A stretch of DNA of 10,124 nt from JAPOPJ01 sp964538885 (GCA_964538885.1 CAZIHR010000067.1:1-10124); one strand, 5' to 3'; counted from the stretch's first letter, positions 1 to 6,341 are shown. Translations and numbers: made by a program. Notes: generated by a model not told the origin, from the letters alone.

Positions 1-1
1 G

Positions 2-64
2 GTACAGGAAATTAAACTGAGGATGGCTCAGTACAACAAGTGGCAACAAGTAATAGAAGTGTAG
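2..64 (+). CDS. C-terminal tail of an upstream gene (partial, 5' end outside window)
   Basis: One frame is open from the window edge to a TAG at 62-64 and encodes 20 residues with a charged, coding-like composition, containing the segment EIKLRMAQYNKWQQVIEV. The stretch is too short to name a family. It matters mainly because it argues against using the GTG at position 40 as the start of the next gene, since that start would overlap this tail and add a non-signal-like leader. It could also be chance open sequence. Confidence 0.35.
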   Translation, partial: VQEIKLRMAQYNKWQQVIEV

Positions 65-153
65 ATGTATCGTGGTATGGTCTAGTCTATACTGCCAGAT
101 CAAGACATGCTCAAATATGCCAAGTTATGCAACAAACTCACCATACCAAAACA

Positions 154-161
154 TTAATAAA
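154..161 (+). promoter_or_regulatory. TATA-like box for the FN3 surface-protein gene
   Basis: The motif TTAATAAA is centred about 24 nt upstream of GTG 181 and 27 nt upstream of the in-frame TTG 184. This matches the spacing seen before several other genes in the window and suggests a leaderless mRNA. No clear Shine-Dalgarno sequence is visible. Confidence 0.35.
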
Positions 162-180
162 TCAAACTCCTAATTGTCTA

Positions 181-2832
181 GTGTTGAATTTTAACACTTT
201 TCCTATCATCTTGGCTCTGTCTTTGACTACATTGTTTGTTGTCGCGGGGGGGGGCGAAGTCTTTGATGCTCATGCCCAGACCATAACCGCACCGGGATCG
301 CCTACAATCACCGGTATCGTTAATGGCAATGCTCAGGCCACGATAACATGGGATGCACCCTCAGATAATGGCGGGGCCCAAATCAGAGATTATCATATAC
401 AGTATAGACAAGCGGGTTACTCAGTTTTGATACCTCCTAATACTCGCGAACTACATCCTTGGAATCTACAACCACCAGTCACTGGGTCTACTACCACTAT
501 CACGAATCTGAGCAACGGCACGAGTTACGAAGTACGGGTTCGTGCGAATAATGGTACAGAATTGGGAGAGTGGTCAGACTCGGCTTGGTTACGTCCTTTC
601 ACATTCTCCATGCCACCGGGTGCCATAACTACGACTGCGGGAGACGGCCAAGTTACACTTTCATGGACTGCACCCGCATCAAATGGCGGGTTCCCAATCT
701 TTCAGTATGTTATAGAGTACAGTGTTACGCCTGAAGGTGTGGGTACTCATTACTGGTTACCATTTACCGGAGATGATATACCTGATGACACCTCGGCAGT
801 CGTGACTGGTCTGGACAACGGTACGGCATATGAGTTTAGGGTGGCGGCTCGAACCCATGTCCAGTTACTCCATGCTGATCATAATGGTGCAAATAACTAT
901 CGTGGAGTAAGTGCTTGGTCTCCCCTGTCTATTTCCACCACTCCGCTCGGCCCTCCAAGCGCCCCGACCGGTCTATCTGCCACTGCAGGTGATGGCAGAG
1001 TTACTTTGGACTGGACCGCACCATCAGATACCGGTGGGCGTGCAATCACGAGTTATGTCGTGCAGCAGAGAACAGGTACGACGTTTGCTAACGTGCCCAC
1101 CTCGGACATCACCATAACGGGAACCCGTGCGGTTGTGACTGGCTTAGACAACGGAGCATCTTATGACTTTAGGGTTGCAGCTGTAAACAGTATAGGCACT
1201 GGGGACTATGCAAGTGTTACAGTAGTTCTTTCCTCTGCTCCTGGTACACCTACCGGCCTTGATGCTACAGCAGGTAATGCAAAGGTGAGGCTAGAGTGGT
1301 ATGCCCCGGCAGGAACAATTCCCATTTCTGATTATATCGTACAGTACAAAGCTACGAGCGCAACCCAATGGAGAACATTCAACGATGGTACATCCTTAGA
1401 TACTACAGCCACGGTGACTCGTCTCACCAACGGAATTTCATACGATTTCCAGGTGGCGGCAAGAAACTCTGAAGGTACAGGTGATTATTCAACTGCGGTC
1501 TCGGCAACCCCCTTGACCTCAGAATCATTACCTCCAACCGTACCTGGCATTCCAACGAATCTAAAAACCAAGTCCGGCGACAGTCAGGTCACATTAACAT
1601 GGTCTGCACCATCAAACAACGGTGGGAGCCCAATTACGAATTATATTGTAGAATATAATACCACAGATACAAACTTAATTTGGAATGACGTTATCCGCAC
1701 AGGTAATCCCACCCGCACCACGGCGACGATTACAGGATTAGATAACGGCACGTCATACTTCTTTAGGGTGGCCGCGGTAAATGCGGTAGATGCTGGTGCC
1801 TTCATCATAAGTGATCATATACCTGTTGGGGTCCCAGGTCCAGTACGAGACCTTAAACTAACCCCCGGCAACAACGAGGTAAAACTGTCATGGACGGCAC
1901 CAGTAGACAGCGGCGCTAGTAGGATTACTGACTATAACATTTACTATGGTATCAAAGATAATGCCTATCGTGAAAGTACCCAATTCAAAGAAAATGACAT
2001 CTCCACAAGGACAACTGTCACCGTCGATAACCTGAACAACGGCACGACATACTGGTTTTTAGTTAGAGCAGTAAACTCAGTAGGGGAAAACACGACTCAT
2101 TATGATCCTGCACTTCTATCAGATGCTGCGGTTGGAGTACCAGGAAAACCGACCAATCTTAGGGCATCAACACCAGGAGATGCTAAAGTCACACTGACAT
2201 GGAGGGCTCCTGACAGCAATGGTGGGGCAATTACTGATCATGCGGTAGAATATCGAGTGTCTGGCACGACCACTTGGAACTATTTTGCCAGCCCACAGCC
2301 TATCAAATCAACGACTGTCACAATACCTGGCCTTGACAACGTAAAGTATGACTTTAGAATACATGCAGTAAACACATTTGGTGCAGGAGCTTGGTCAGAT
2401 CATGTTTCTGCTACACCTCGCGGCACTGCACCACCGCCTGAGCCTGAGCCTGAGCCTGAGCCAACTCCAATTTCTCCATCGGCAACCGTGCCGGCCAAGG
2501 TGCAGGGTCTTGTTGCCCACCCTGGTTTTACTCATGTGAGGATTCAATGGATTGCTCCAAACGACGGTGGTACCCCGATCACTAACTATATCATGAATTT
2601 TAAAAATTCAGTTGACACAGATTGGATCTCCATATCTTTAGGCCTTGTAGATCCCACTCGTGGTGATCCCCCCACTGGTGGTGTACCAGTAACCTTGACA
2701 GATCGATCAGCAGACTATGACTTTCAAATAATTGCCGTAAATGCAAAAGGTAATGGTCCTGCCTCAGATACATTGACCATCACCGCTAATCTGTTCCAAT
2801 CGTGGTTTCCAACTGTGGGGACAGTGCCATGA
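181..2832 (+). CDS. Secreted protein with eight fibronectin type III domains
   Basis: This is an 883-residue exported protein made almost wholly of FN3 beta-sandwich repeats, probably an adhesin or extracellular matrix/surface component. Residues 1-32 look like a signal peptide with hydrophobic core (PIILALSLTTLFVVAGG) and a likely cleavage site after Ala-His-Ala. FN3 domains lie at roughly 39-145, 146-257, 258-352, 353-450, 451-549, 550-651, 652-748 and 769-872. Each carries a B-strand V.L.W.AP motif and a GLDNGT.Y.FRVAAVN-type F-strand motif. A (Pro-Glu)-rich linker separates domains 7 and 8. The C-terminus (FQSWFPTVGTVP) has no membrane anchor, no PEFG-type sorting signal and no basic tail. 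The open frame extends up to GTG 40 and includes ATG 127, but the sequence before residue 1 is not signal-like, so GTG 181 (or TTG 184) is preferred. A run of nine G lies in codons 22-25. Binding partner unknown. Confidence 0.88.
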   Translation: MLNFNTFPIILALSLTTLFVVAGGGEVFDAHAQTITAPGSPTITGIVNGNAQATITWDAPSDNGGAQIRDYHIQYRQAGYSVLIPPNTRELHPWNLQPPVTGSTTTITNLSNGTSYEVRVRANNGTELGEWSDSAWLRPFTFSMPPGAITTTAGDGQVTLSWTAPASNGGFPIFQYVIEYSVTPEGVGTHYWLPFTGDDIPDDTSAVVTGLDNGTAYEFRVAARTHVQLLHADHNGANNYRGVSAWSPLSISTTPLGPPSAPTGLSATAGDGRVTLDWTAPSDTGGRAITSYVVQQRTGTTFANVPTSDITITGTRAVVTGLDNGASYDFRVAAVNSIGTGDYASVTVVLSSAPGTPTGLDATAGNAKVRLEWYAPAGTIPISDYIVQYKATSATQWRTFNDGTSLDTTATVTRLTNGISYDFQVAARNSEGTGDYSTAVSATPLTSESLPPTVPGIPTNLKTKSGDSQVTLTWSAPSNNGGSPITNYIVEYNTTDTNLIWNDVIRTGNPTRTTATITGLDNGTSYFFRVAAVNAVDAGAFIISDHIPVGVPGPVRDLKLTPGNNEVKLSWTAPVDSGASRITDYNIYYGIKDNAYRESTQFKENDISTRTTVTVDNLNNGTTYWFLVRAVNSVGENTTHYDPALLSDAAVGVPGKPTNLRASTPGDAKVTLTWRAPDSNGGAITDHAVEYRVSGTTTWNYFASPQPIKSTTVTIPGLDNVKYDFRIHAVNTFGAGAWSDHVSATPRGTAPPPEPEPEPEPTPISPSATVPAKVQGLVAHPGFTHVRIQWIAPNDGGTPITNYIMNFKNSVDTDWISISLGLVDPTRGDPPTGGVPVTLTDRSADYDFQIIAVNAKGNGPASDTLTITANLFQSWFPTVGTVP
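246..254 (+). repeat. G9 homopolymer in the signal-peptide coding region
   Basis: Nine consecutive G residues cover codons Ala-Gly-Gly-Gly near the end of the signal peptide. With one G lost, the frame reads into TAA about 11 codons further on. With one G gained, it meets TGA within about 4 codons. Such tracts are classic slipped-strand mispairing sites. Whether it actually varies cannot be seen from one sequence. Confidence 0.9.
2437..2462 (+). repeat. Hexanucleotide repeat (CCTGAG)4 in the interdomain linker
   Basis: Four perfect copies of CCTGAG plus a partial fifth encode the Pro-Glu repeat linker between FN3 domains 7 and 8. Length changes here would stay in frame and alter only linker length. 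Confidence 0.9.
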
Positions 2833-2913
2833 TGGGGGGAATGGTTGGTTCGTTTCAGCTGCTTCGGTTCGTGTGGTTTCCAAACTGGTAATGAATTTAA
2901 CATGTGATTGGTG

Positions 2914-3753
2914 GTGAAACTTGTTCCGTTTTCCATCATTGCAATTATGACACTGTCTGTTATAGTTCCAATCTCTGGCTACGGGAACACCTATCATGAC
3001 ACTGCTTTGGCAGCATCTGAGGCGGTGCAAGCAGACATGCCGGGAGTGCCTGAAGATCTTGTGGCCACTCCTGAGAATGGTCGTGTACTTCTCAATTGGA
3101 ATGCACCGACAATCGGGGGCTCGATTTCTGTTTATGTGGTTCAGTATAGGGTGGCAGACGATACCAGCTCCGTCTGGAAGAAGATCAGTGTTGTGGGGGG
3201 TGCAACGTCGACCCTTATAGTTGATCTCACCAACGGAATTTCATACGACTTCAGGGTGGCGGCAATCAACCGCGTAGGCATGGGCGACTATTCAATTATA
3301 GTCCGGGAAACGCCGGGCTCCACTGCTCCACCACCGGAACAACCAGAACCACCACCTACAGACAACACGGTTACATTGAATATCTCCGCATTTAACGACA
3401 TTAACCTTGACGGCATCAAAGATGCCGACGAGTCAGCTGCTTCAAGCATAATCTTAATCACATATGTGCCAGATACTGATGATGTGGATATTTTGGTTAC
3501 TGGAACAGACGGTACCATCTCAAAGACCGATCTTCCAGCATCATACACATTCTGGGCCATATCTATACCGCCAGACGGTAAATTGGCTACAACTCCTTCT
3601 ACCTCATACAATGGTGTGACGTACTCTGGCTTGTTCATGGTGAAGGATCCAGTGGCGGGATCATCACATTCGATGTCAGTTGGAATCGGGAACGATCCGT
3701 GCCTCCTGTTTCCACCCGGTAGTATTGCGGCCATACTGCTAGGTTGTGAATAA
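2914..3753 (+). CDS. Secreted protein with one FN3 domain and an SdrD/Cna-B-like calcium-loop domain
   Basis: This is a 279-residue exported protein. The start GTG 2914 gives MKLVPFSIIAIMTLSVIVPISG, a signal peptide with a lysine in the n-region; TTG 2908 and GTG 2911 are in frame just upstream. An FN3 domain spans about 43-134 and contains DLTNGISYDFRVAAIN. A Pro-rich linker (135-149) follows, then a domain of about 110 residues resembling SdrD B / Cna-B modules. That domain opens with FNDINLDGIKDADES, a DxNxDGxxDxxE loop at residues 162-173 with every acidic ligand position filled, so calcium binding is likely. The C-terminus is short and hydrophobic with two Cys (DPCLLFPPGSIAAILLGCE) and is not a recognised sorting signal. 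It lies 81 nt after the large FN3 gene in the same direction with no clear TATA box of its own, so co-transcription is likely. Part of its FN3 sequence is nearly identical at DNA level to repeat 4 of that gene. Confidence 0.82.
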   Translation: MKLVPFSIIAIMTLSVIVPISGYGNTYHDTALAASEAVQADMPGVPEDLVATPENGRVLLNWNAPTIGGSISVYVVQYRVADDTSSVWKKISVVGGATSTLIVDLTNGISYDFRVAAINRVGMGDYSIIVRETPGSTAPPPEQPEPPPTDNTVTLNISAFNDINLDGIKDADESAASSIILITYVPDTDDVDILVTGTDGTISKTDLPASYTFWAISIPPDGKLATTPSTSYNGVTYSGLFMVKDPVAGSSHSMSVGIGNDPCLLFPPGSIAAILLGCE

Positions 3754-3772
3754 ATCGTAACAGAACGATTTT
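3752..3772 (+). terminator. Hairpin overlapping the stop codon of the FN3/SdrD-like gene
   Basis: A 7-bp stem AAATCGT/ACGATTT with a 6-nt loop (AACAGA) is followed by one more T. The stem includes the last bases of the TAA stop. Position and shape fit a transcript 3' end, though the T tract is short. Confidence 0.4.
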
Positions 3773-3840
3773 ATGAAGTTGTCCAAAACCCACACACAAT
3801 CTAGATTTTTAGAGAATTGACGTTCAGCCTTATGACATGA

Positions 3841-3865
3841 GTGAATGATTCACCGAAGCTTTTTT
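3841..3865 (+). terminator. Small hairpin followed by a T6 run
   Basis: A GTGAA/TTCAC stem (5 bp, 3-nt loop) is followed within 7 nt by six T at 3860-3865. Archaeal termination mostly depends on T runs, so this is a reasonable second 3' end for the FN3 pair. Confidence 0.4.
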
Positions 3866-3936
3866 CTTAAGACGCGCACGTTGCAGTCTTTATTGCATTT
3901 CTATCTACAACAGTTCTCTGTTTTTTCATATGTGGG

Positions 3937-3955
3937 ATCTTGCAAGGGGCAAGAT
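3937..3955 (+). other. 7-bp inverted repeat upstream of the zinc-finger gene
   Basis: ATCTTGC and GCAAGAT are separated by AAGGG and lie about 45 nt upstream of the zinc-finger gene's TATA box. It could be a protein-binding operator-like site or an RNA hairpin from upstream read-through. No T run follows. Confidence 0.35.
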
Positions 3956-3999
3956 GTTGCAAATTGTGTATGTTTACGTTGGCTGATCTGACAGGATTC

Positions 4000-4007
4000 T
4001 TTATATG
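4000..4007 (+). promoter_or_regulatory. TATA box for the zinc-finger gene
   Basis: TTTATATG is centred about 26 nt upstream of ATG 4029. This is the best TATA match in the region and indicates that ATG 4029, not the in-frame ATG 4005 lying inside the box itself, is the start of a leaderless mRNA. Confidence 0.5.
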
Positions 4008-4028
4008 CATCAGCAGATATGCTCTATC

Positions 4029-4223
4029 ATGAAAAGGCACACTGGTGCTCGCCCAGATAAGGTCTACTGTTCAAAGTGTGATCTGGTTTTTCGCTCCAGA
4101 ACAGAGTTTGATAGGCATTTACTTGATCACTCTGTTGGGTCTAGATGTGAAGTATGTCCGCTGGATATGGCGGTGGCCAAGGTGATTGGCCTATTTCGAA
4201 GAAATCGAAACCGTTTTGAATAA
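4029..4223 (+). CDS. Small C2H2 zinc-finger protein
   Basis: The 64-residue basic protein is probably a nucleic-acid-binding regulator or RNA-binding factor. A textbook C2H2 finger, C-x2-C-x12-H-x3-H, uses Cys14, Cys17, His30 and His34 (CSKCDLVFRSRTEFDRHLLDH with the two His at its end). It is preceded by RHTGARPDKVYC, which resembles the TGEKP linker found between tandem eukaryotic fingers. A second C-x2-C pair (Cys40, Cys43) follows without an obvious His pair, and the tail is Arg-rich (FRRNRNRFE). The ATG at 4005 is in frame but sits within the TATA box, so 4029 is preferred. It ends 31 nt before the DsbA-like gene on the same strand. Target unknown. Confidence 0.72.
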   Translation: MKRHTGARPDKVYCSKCDLVFRSRTEFDRHLLDHSVGSRCEVCPLDMAVAKVIGLFRRNRNRFE

Positions 4224-4224
4224 G

Positions 4225-4232
4225 TTTTTAAT
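4225..4232 (+). promoter_or_regulatory. Possible TATA-like box for the DsbA-like gene
   Basis: TTTTTAAT is centred 26-27 nt upstream of GTG 4255, the spacing seen at the other leaderless starts. It is weak in sequence, and the gene may also be read from the zinc-finger promoter. Confidence 0.3.
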
Positions 4233-4254
4233 CGCATACCTGCAAGCAAAATTC

Positions 4255-4917
4255 GTGAATAAAAAGAGCGTTATGGTAGTTATAGCTGCAGCGGCAGTGG
4301 CATTGGTTATCACCACATCATACTCTCAATCTATGAATACTGTTAACCTTGATACTGGACGCAATTTTGGTGGTGTTTCCACCGCAATGGGTTCACCCAT
4401 CTTGGGAGATCCTGCTGCACCTATAACAATAATTGAGTTTGGCGACTATCAGTGCCATCAATGCTATAACTGGTTCCATAATACGAAACCGTCAATCTCA
4501 GAAAGTTATATTGATTCTGGACTGGCCAGCTTGATTTTTGTGGATTTTGCATTTCTTGGTAGGGACTCTACAACTGCGGCTCAGGCATCCTACTGTGCAG
4601 AGGATCAGGACAAGTACTGGGAGTATCACGATATGCTGTATACCTTACAAGAGCCAAAGATTGACAATGGTTGGGCTAATAGTGAACGCCTCAAGGCAAT
4701 TGCATTTGATATGGGATTGGACATGGATCTATTTGATGACTGTCTTGATTCTGCCAAGTATGCAAAGCGCGTTCAACATAATAATGCTGTGGGCAGAGAA
4801 CATGGAGTCAATGGAACCCCTACTTTTGTAATTGTGGGACCTGATGGCCAGCGGGAAAAGATAGTTGGAGCGCAACCACATTCAACATTCATGAAGGTCA
4901 TCGATTCTATGATGTAA
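4255..4917 (+). CDS. DsbA-like thiol-disulfide oxidoreductase, membrane-anchored or secreted
   Basis: This is a 220-residue thioredoxin-fold protein of the DsbA/BdbD type (Thioredoxin_4-like), expected to form or shuffle disulfides in exported proteins outside the membrane. With GTG 4255 as start it begins MNKKSVMVVIAAAAVALVIT, a signal peptide or signal anchor. The upstream TTG 4186 start would place 23 unlikely residues before it and overlap the zinc-finger gene. The active site is Cys67-His-Gln-Cys70 in EFGDYQCHQCYNWFH, and the cis-proline is Thr188-Pro189 in VNGTPTFVI. Two further Cys, 114 (YCAEDQDKYWEYHDMLY) and 163 (FDDCLDSAKYAKRV), sit in the helical insert as usual for this branch. 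The His-Gln dipeptide between the Cys differs from the common Pro-His or Pro-Phe and would influence redox potential. The membrane protein gene starts one base after its stop. Confidence 0.9.
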   Translation: MNKKSVMVVIAAAAVALVITTSYSQSMNTVNLDTGRNFGGVSTAMGSPILGDPAAPITIIEFGDYQCHQCYNWFHNTKPSISESYIDSGLASLIFVDFAFLGRDSTTAAQASYCAEDQDKYWEYHDMLYTLQEPKIDNGWANSERLKAIAFDMGLDMDLFDDCLDSAKYAKRVQHNNAVGREHGVNGTPTFVIVGPDGQREKIVGAQPHSTFMKVIDSMM

Positions 4918-4918
4918 G

Positions 4919-5398
4919 GTGACTCGTACGATCAGACTGGTCTTTTCAAATCTTTGGTATATCTTGTTGGCAACTGTAATCTTTTCTGCCATGTTGCTTG
5001 GTTTGTTGCTGGCATCTGGGTATGTTTTTTTAAAGCCGTATGTGGTGGGACATGTGCCAGGTGGTTCTGAGTTTGGTCTAGTTTTGATTCTGATACTTTG
5101 TACATTGTCTGCACTGGTCATTCCAATGAATGTTTTTAGGGTGCGCATGCTCAAAACACAGAAACGAAGGATGGGCGGCGGCATGTTTGGCTCAATCTTG
5201 GGTGTAGTTTCTGGTGCATGTAGCTGTGGACCACTGGGATTTACAATCATATCTACTCTTGGTAGTGCCGGTGCTACTGCATCAGCATTTGTCACAACGC
5301 ATGAAATTCCAATTCGAATAGGTGCAATAATCATTCTGCTACTTACATATTATACCACTATACGATCCCTCAAGGTCGAATGTCGTGTGGGAATGTAA
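4919..5398 (+). CDS. Four-helix membrane protein with an intramembrane Cys-Ser-Cys, paired with DsbA-like protein
   Basis: The 159-residue protein has predicted membrane helices at about 9-38, 52-73, 88-125 (possibly a re-entrant or kinked segment) and 130-147, with a basic loop KTQKRRMGGG between the second and third. The third segment contains SGACSCGPLGF, with Cys101 and Cys103 near the membrane, followed by Gly/Ala/Ser-rich sequence. Cys61 lies in helix 2. I do not recognise a named family. GTG 4919 follows the DsbA stop codon (TAA 4915-4917) by one base, so translation is almost certainly coupled. A role as redox partner that re-oxidises or reduces the DsbA-like protein, comparable in job to DsbB, VKOR or CcdA, is inference from the pairing and the Cys motif. 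The motif is not the CxxC of those families. Confidence 0.8.
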   Translation: MTRTIRLVFSNLWYILLATVIFSAMLLGLLLASGYVFLKPYVVGHVPGGSEFGLVLILILCTLSALVIPMNVFRVRMLKTQKRRMGGGMFGSILGVVSGACSCGPLGFTIISTLGSAGATASAFVTTHEIPIRIGAIIILLLTYYTTIRSLKVECRVGM

Positions 5399-5467
5399 CT
5401 AAAGCAGTCAACCTCAAAATATCTCAAATTAAGCCCAAATACAAACAGATCAACAGGTGTGACTCCA

Positions 5468-5501
5468 ACAAAATTTGATAGATGTCGCGCATAAATTTTG
5501 T
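5468..5501. other. 9-bp inverted repeat downstream of the redox operon
   Basis: ACAAAATTT and AAATTTTGT flank a 16-nt spacer, about 70 nt past the membrane-protein stop. The arms are A/T-rich, so chance is possible. It may mark a transcript end or a regulator site upstream of the 55-residue gene. Confidence 0.3.
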
Positions 5502-5572
5502 CATTATTGCATAAAAATTTCTCTAGTCTGATCCCAACACCACAAATTGAGTTGACATGTTGTAAAATTAAA

Positions 5573-5580
5573 TACTATAA
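5573..5580 (+). promoter_or_regulatory. TATA-like box for the 55-residue gene
   Basis: TACTATAA is centred 26-27 nt upstream of ATG 5603. This supports a leaderless transcript and the shorter start over an in-frame TTG at 5498. Confidence 0.4.
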
Positions 5581-5602
5581 GCAATTATACTCAAACAGTA
5601 TC

Positions 5603-5770
5603 ATGGTAAAAGAAATCATAGGTGGCCGGCCTACAGACATTGAAAAAGTTGATAATAACATCAGAGTGACTTTTCATCCGATCTCAAAGAATGCAAAGTA
5701 TCCGGATGCTAAGGTATTCAGCATCAAACTGTCCAAAAAAGATCTAGATTTACTGAATAAAGCTCTCTAA
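5603..5770 (+). CDS. Small hypothetical protein, 55 residues
   Basis: ATG 5603 gives MVKEIIGGRPTDIEKVDNN and continues through a beta-rich middle (IRVTFHPISKNAKYPDAKVFSIKL) to a Lys/Leu-rich helix at the end (SKKDLDLLNKAL). No signal peptide, membrane helix or metal motif is visible, so it is probably a small cytoplasmic protein. I do not recognise a family. The open frame extends back to TTG 5498, but the TATA-like box and composition favour ATG 5603. It stands alone, with non-coding sequence on both sides. Confidence 0.6.
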   Translation: MVKEIIGGRPTDIEKVDNNIRVTFHPISKNAKYPDAKVFSIKLSKKDLDLLNKAL

Positions 5771-5915
5771 ATAAAATACACTATAAAATAAGAAAAACAC
5801 ACTAAATGTAATGTATATCAACAATCAATTTCATTGTGTGATATTATCTTGACAAAATCGTAACAAAATTCATCATTTAAAATAATAATCATTTATTCGA
5901 GTTCGCACCAGATCC

Positions 5916-5970
5916 GGCAGTAAAGCCATATTCAAATAATATGGATCTACCTTTGATATGTGATACTGCC
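5916..5970. other. Nested stem structure (candidate structured RNA or regulatory site)
   Basis: Outer arms GGCAGTA (5916-5922) and TACTGCC (5964-5970) pair perfectly over 7 bp. Inside them CCATATT (5926-5932) and AATATGG (5938-5944) form a second perfect 7-bp stem with a 5-nt loop. A single-stranded stretch of 19 nt (5945-5963) remains on the 3' side. Two nested perfect stems in 55 nt are unlikely to be both accidental, but function and strand are unknown. Confidence 0.4.
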
Positions 5971-6125
5971 ACCTGCGTAAAATATGAAATTTGTAGCATT
6001 TTGAGTTTGACTGTTAAATACAACATATTTACCTTTTAGCCAAATTTTTGTAACTTTACAATGTATTTTTTAGTGGATGTAATCTATTCTATGAAGTTCA
6101 TTTATGTTCCAATAAGGCCAAGTCG

Positions 6126-6183
6126 TAGAGCCCCCGTGACCGATGAGCTCTAAGTGCCTCTATTTGGCACTAGTCTCATTTTT
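6126..6183 (+). ncRNA. Candidate small RNA with two abutting hairpins and a T5 end
   Basis: Stem 1 pairs TAGAGC (6126-6131) with GCTCTA (6147-6152) around a 15-nt loop (CCCCGTGACCGATGA). Stem 2 pairs AGTGCC (6153-6158) with GGCACT (6166-6171) around a 7-nt loop. The stems are directly adjacent and could stack coaxially. TTTATG at 6101-6106 lies about 25 nt upstream of stem 1, in TATA position, and T5 at 6179-6183 could end transcription. It does not match a tRNA, a box C/D RNA or any riboswitch I know. It could instead be a complex terminator or a cis element. Confidence 0.4.
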
Positions 6184-6334
6184 GGGTAAATACTGCCATG
6201 CCCATTCTTTTACAAAACTATTTGGGTAATCTAGATGTGGCATATCTGTAATTTGGAGCCTGGTTTGTAAATTTTCACCATCCAACATGTGTAATCTTGT
6301 TATATCGGTATTGCTTATGTGTGCAACTAGGTAG

Positions 6335-6341
6335 TTTATTA
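6335..6341 (+). promoter_or_regulatory. TATA-like box for the nre gene
   Basis: TTTATTA is centred about 28 nt upstream of TTG 6366, which would be a leaderless start. A competing A/T-rich string at 6268-6275 would fit the upstream in-frame TTG 6297 equally well by spacing. Confidence 0.3.

Noticed and set aside
40..180. GTG 40 or ATG 127 as start of the FN3 gene
   Set aside because: The extra residues are not signal-like and GTG 40 overlaps the upstream gene tail. GTG 181/TTG 184 follow a TATA-like box and begin the hydrophobic signal sequence. ATG 127 is not fully excluded.
2812..2825. ACTGT/ACAGT hairpin at the end of the first FN3 gene as a terminator
   Set aside because: Only 5 bp, inside the coding sequence and not followed by T; the next gene is probably co-transcribed.
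2833..2913. The two FN3 genes as one gene split by a frameshift
   Set aside because: The second has its own signal peptide and a different domain content, so they are two genes.
3288..3734. 148-codon open frame on the minus strand
   Set aside because: It lies wholly inside the FN3/SdrD-like gene, which has clear domain motifs; a shadow frame. The minus frames at 2724-3030, 4882-5334, 6275-6553 and 7168-7437 are rejected for the same reason or for lack of protein-like features.
5850..5856. TTGACA as a bacterial -35 promoter element
   Set aside because: The gene content is archaeal and no -10 partner was identified at standard spacing.
5896..5910. TTCGAGTTCGCACCA resembling a tRNA T-loop and CCA end
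   Set aside because: No matching acceptor, D or anticodon arms upstream, and the T-stem does not pair. A chance likeness; no sign of an integration site.
6136..6178. Box C/D guide RNA (CGATGA near a C box)
   Set aside because: The C box is imperfect and no CTGA D box follows at the right distance.
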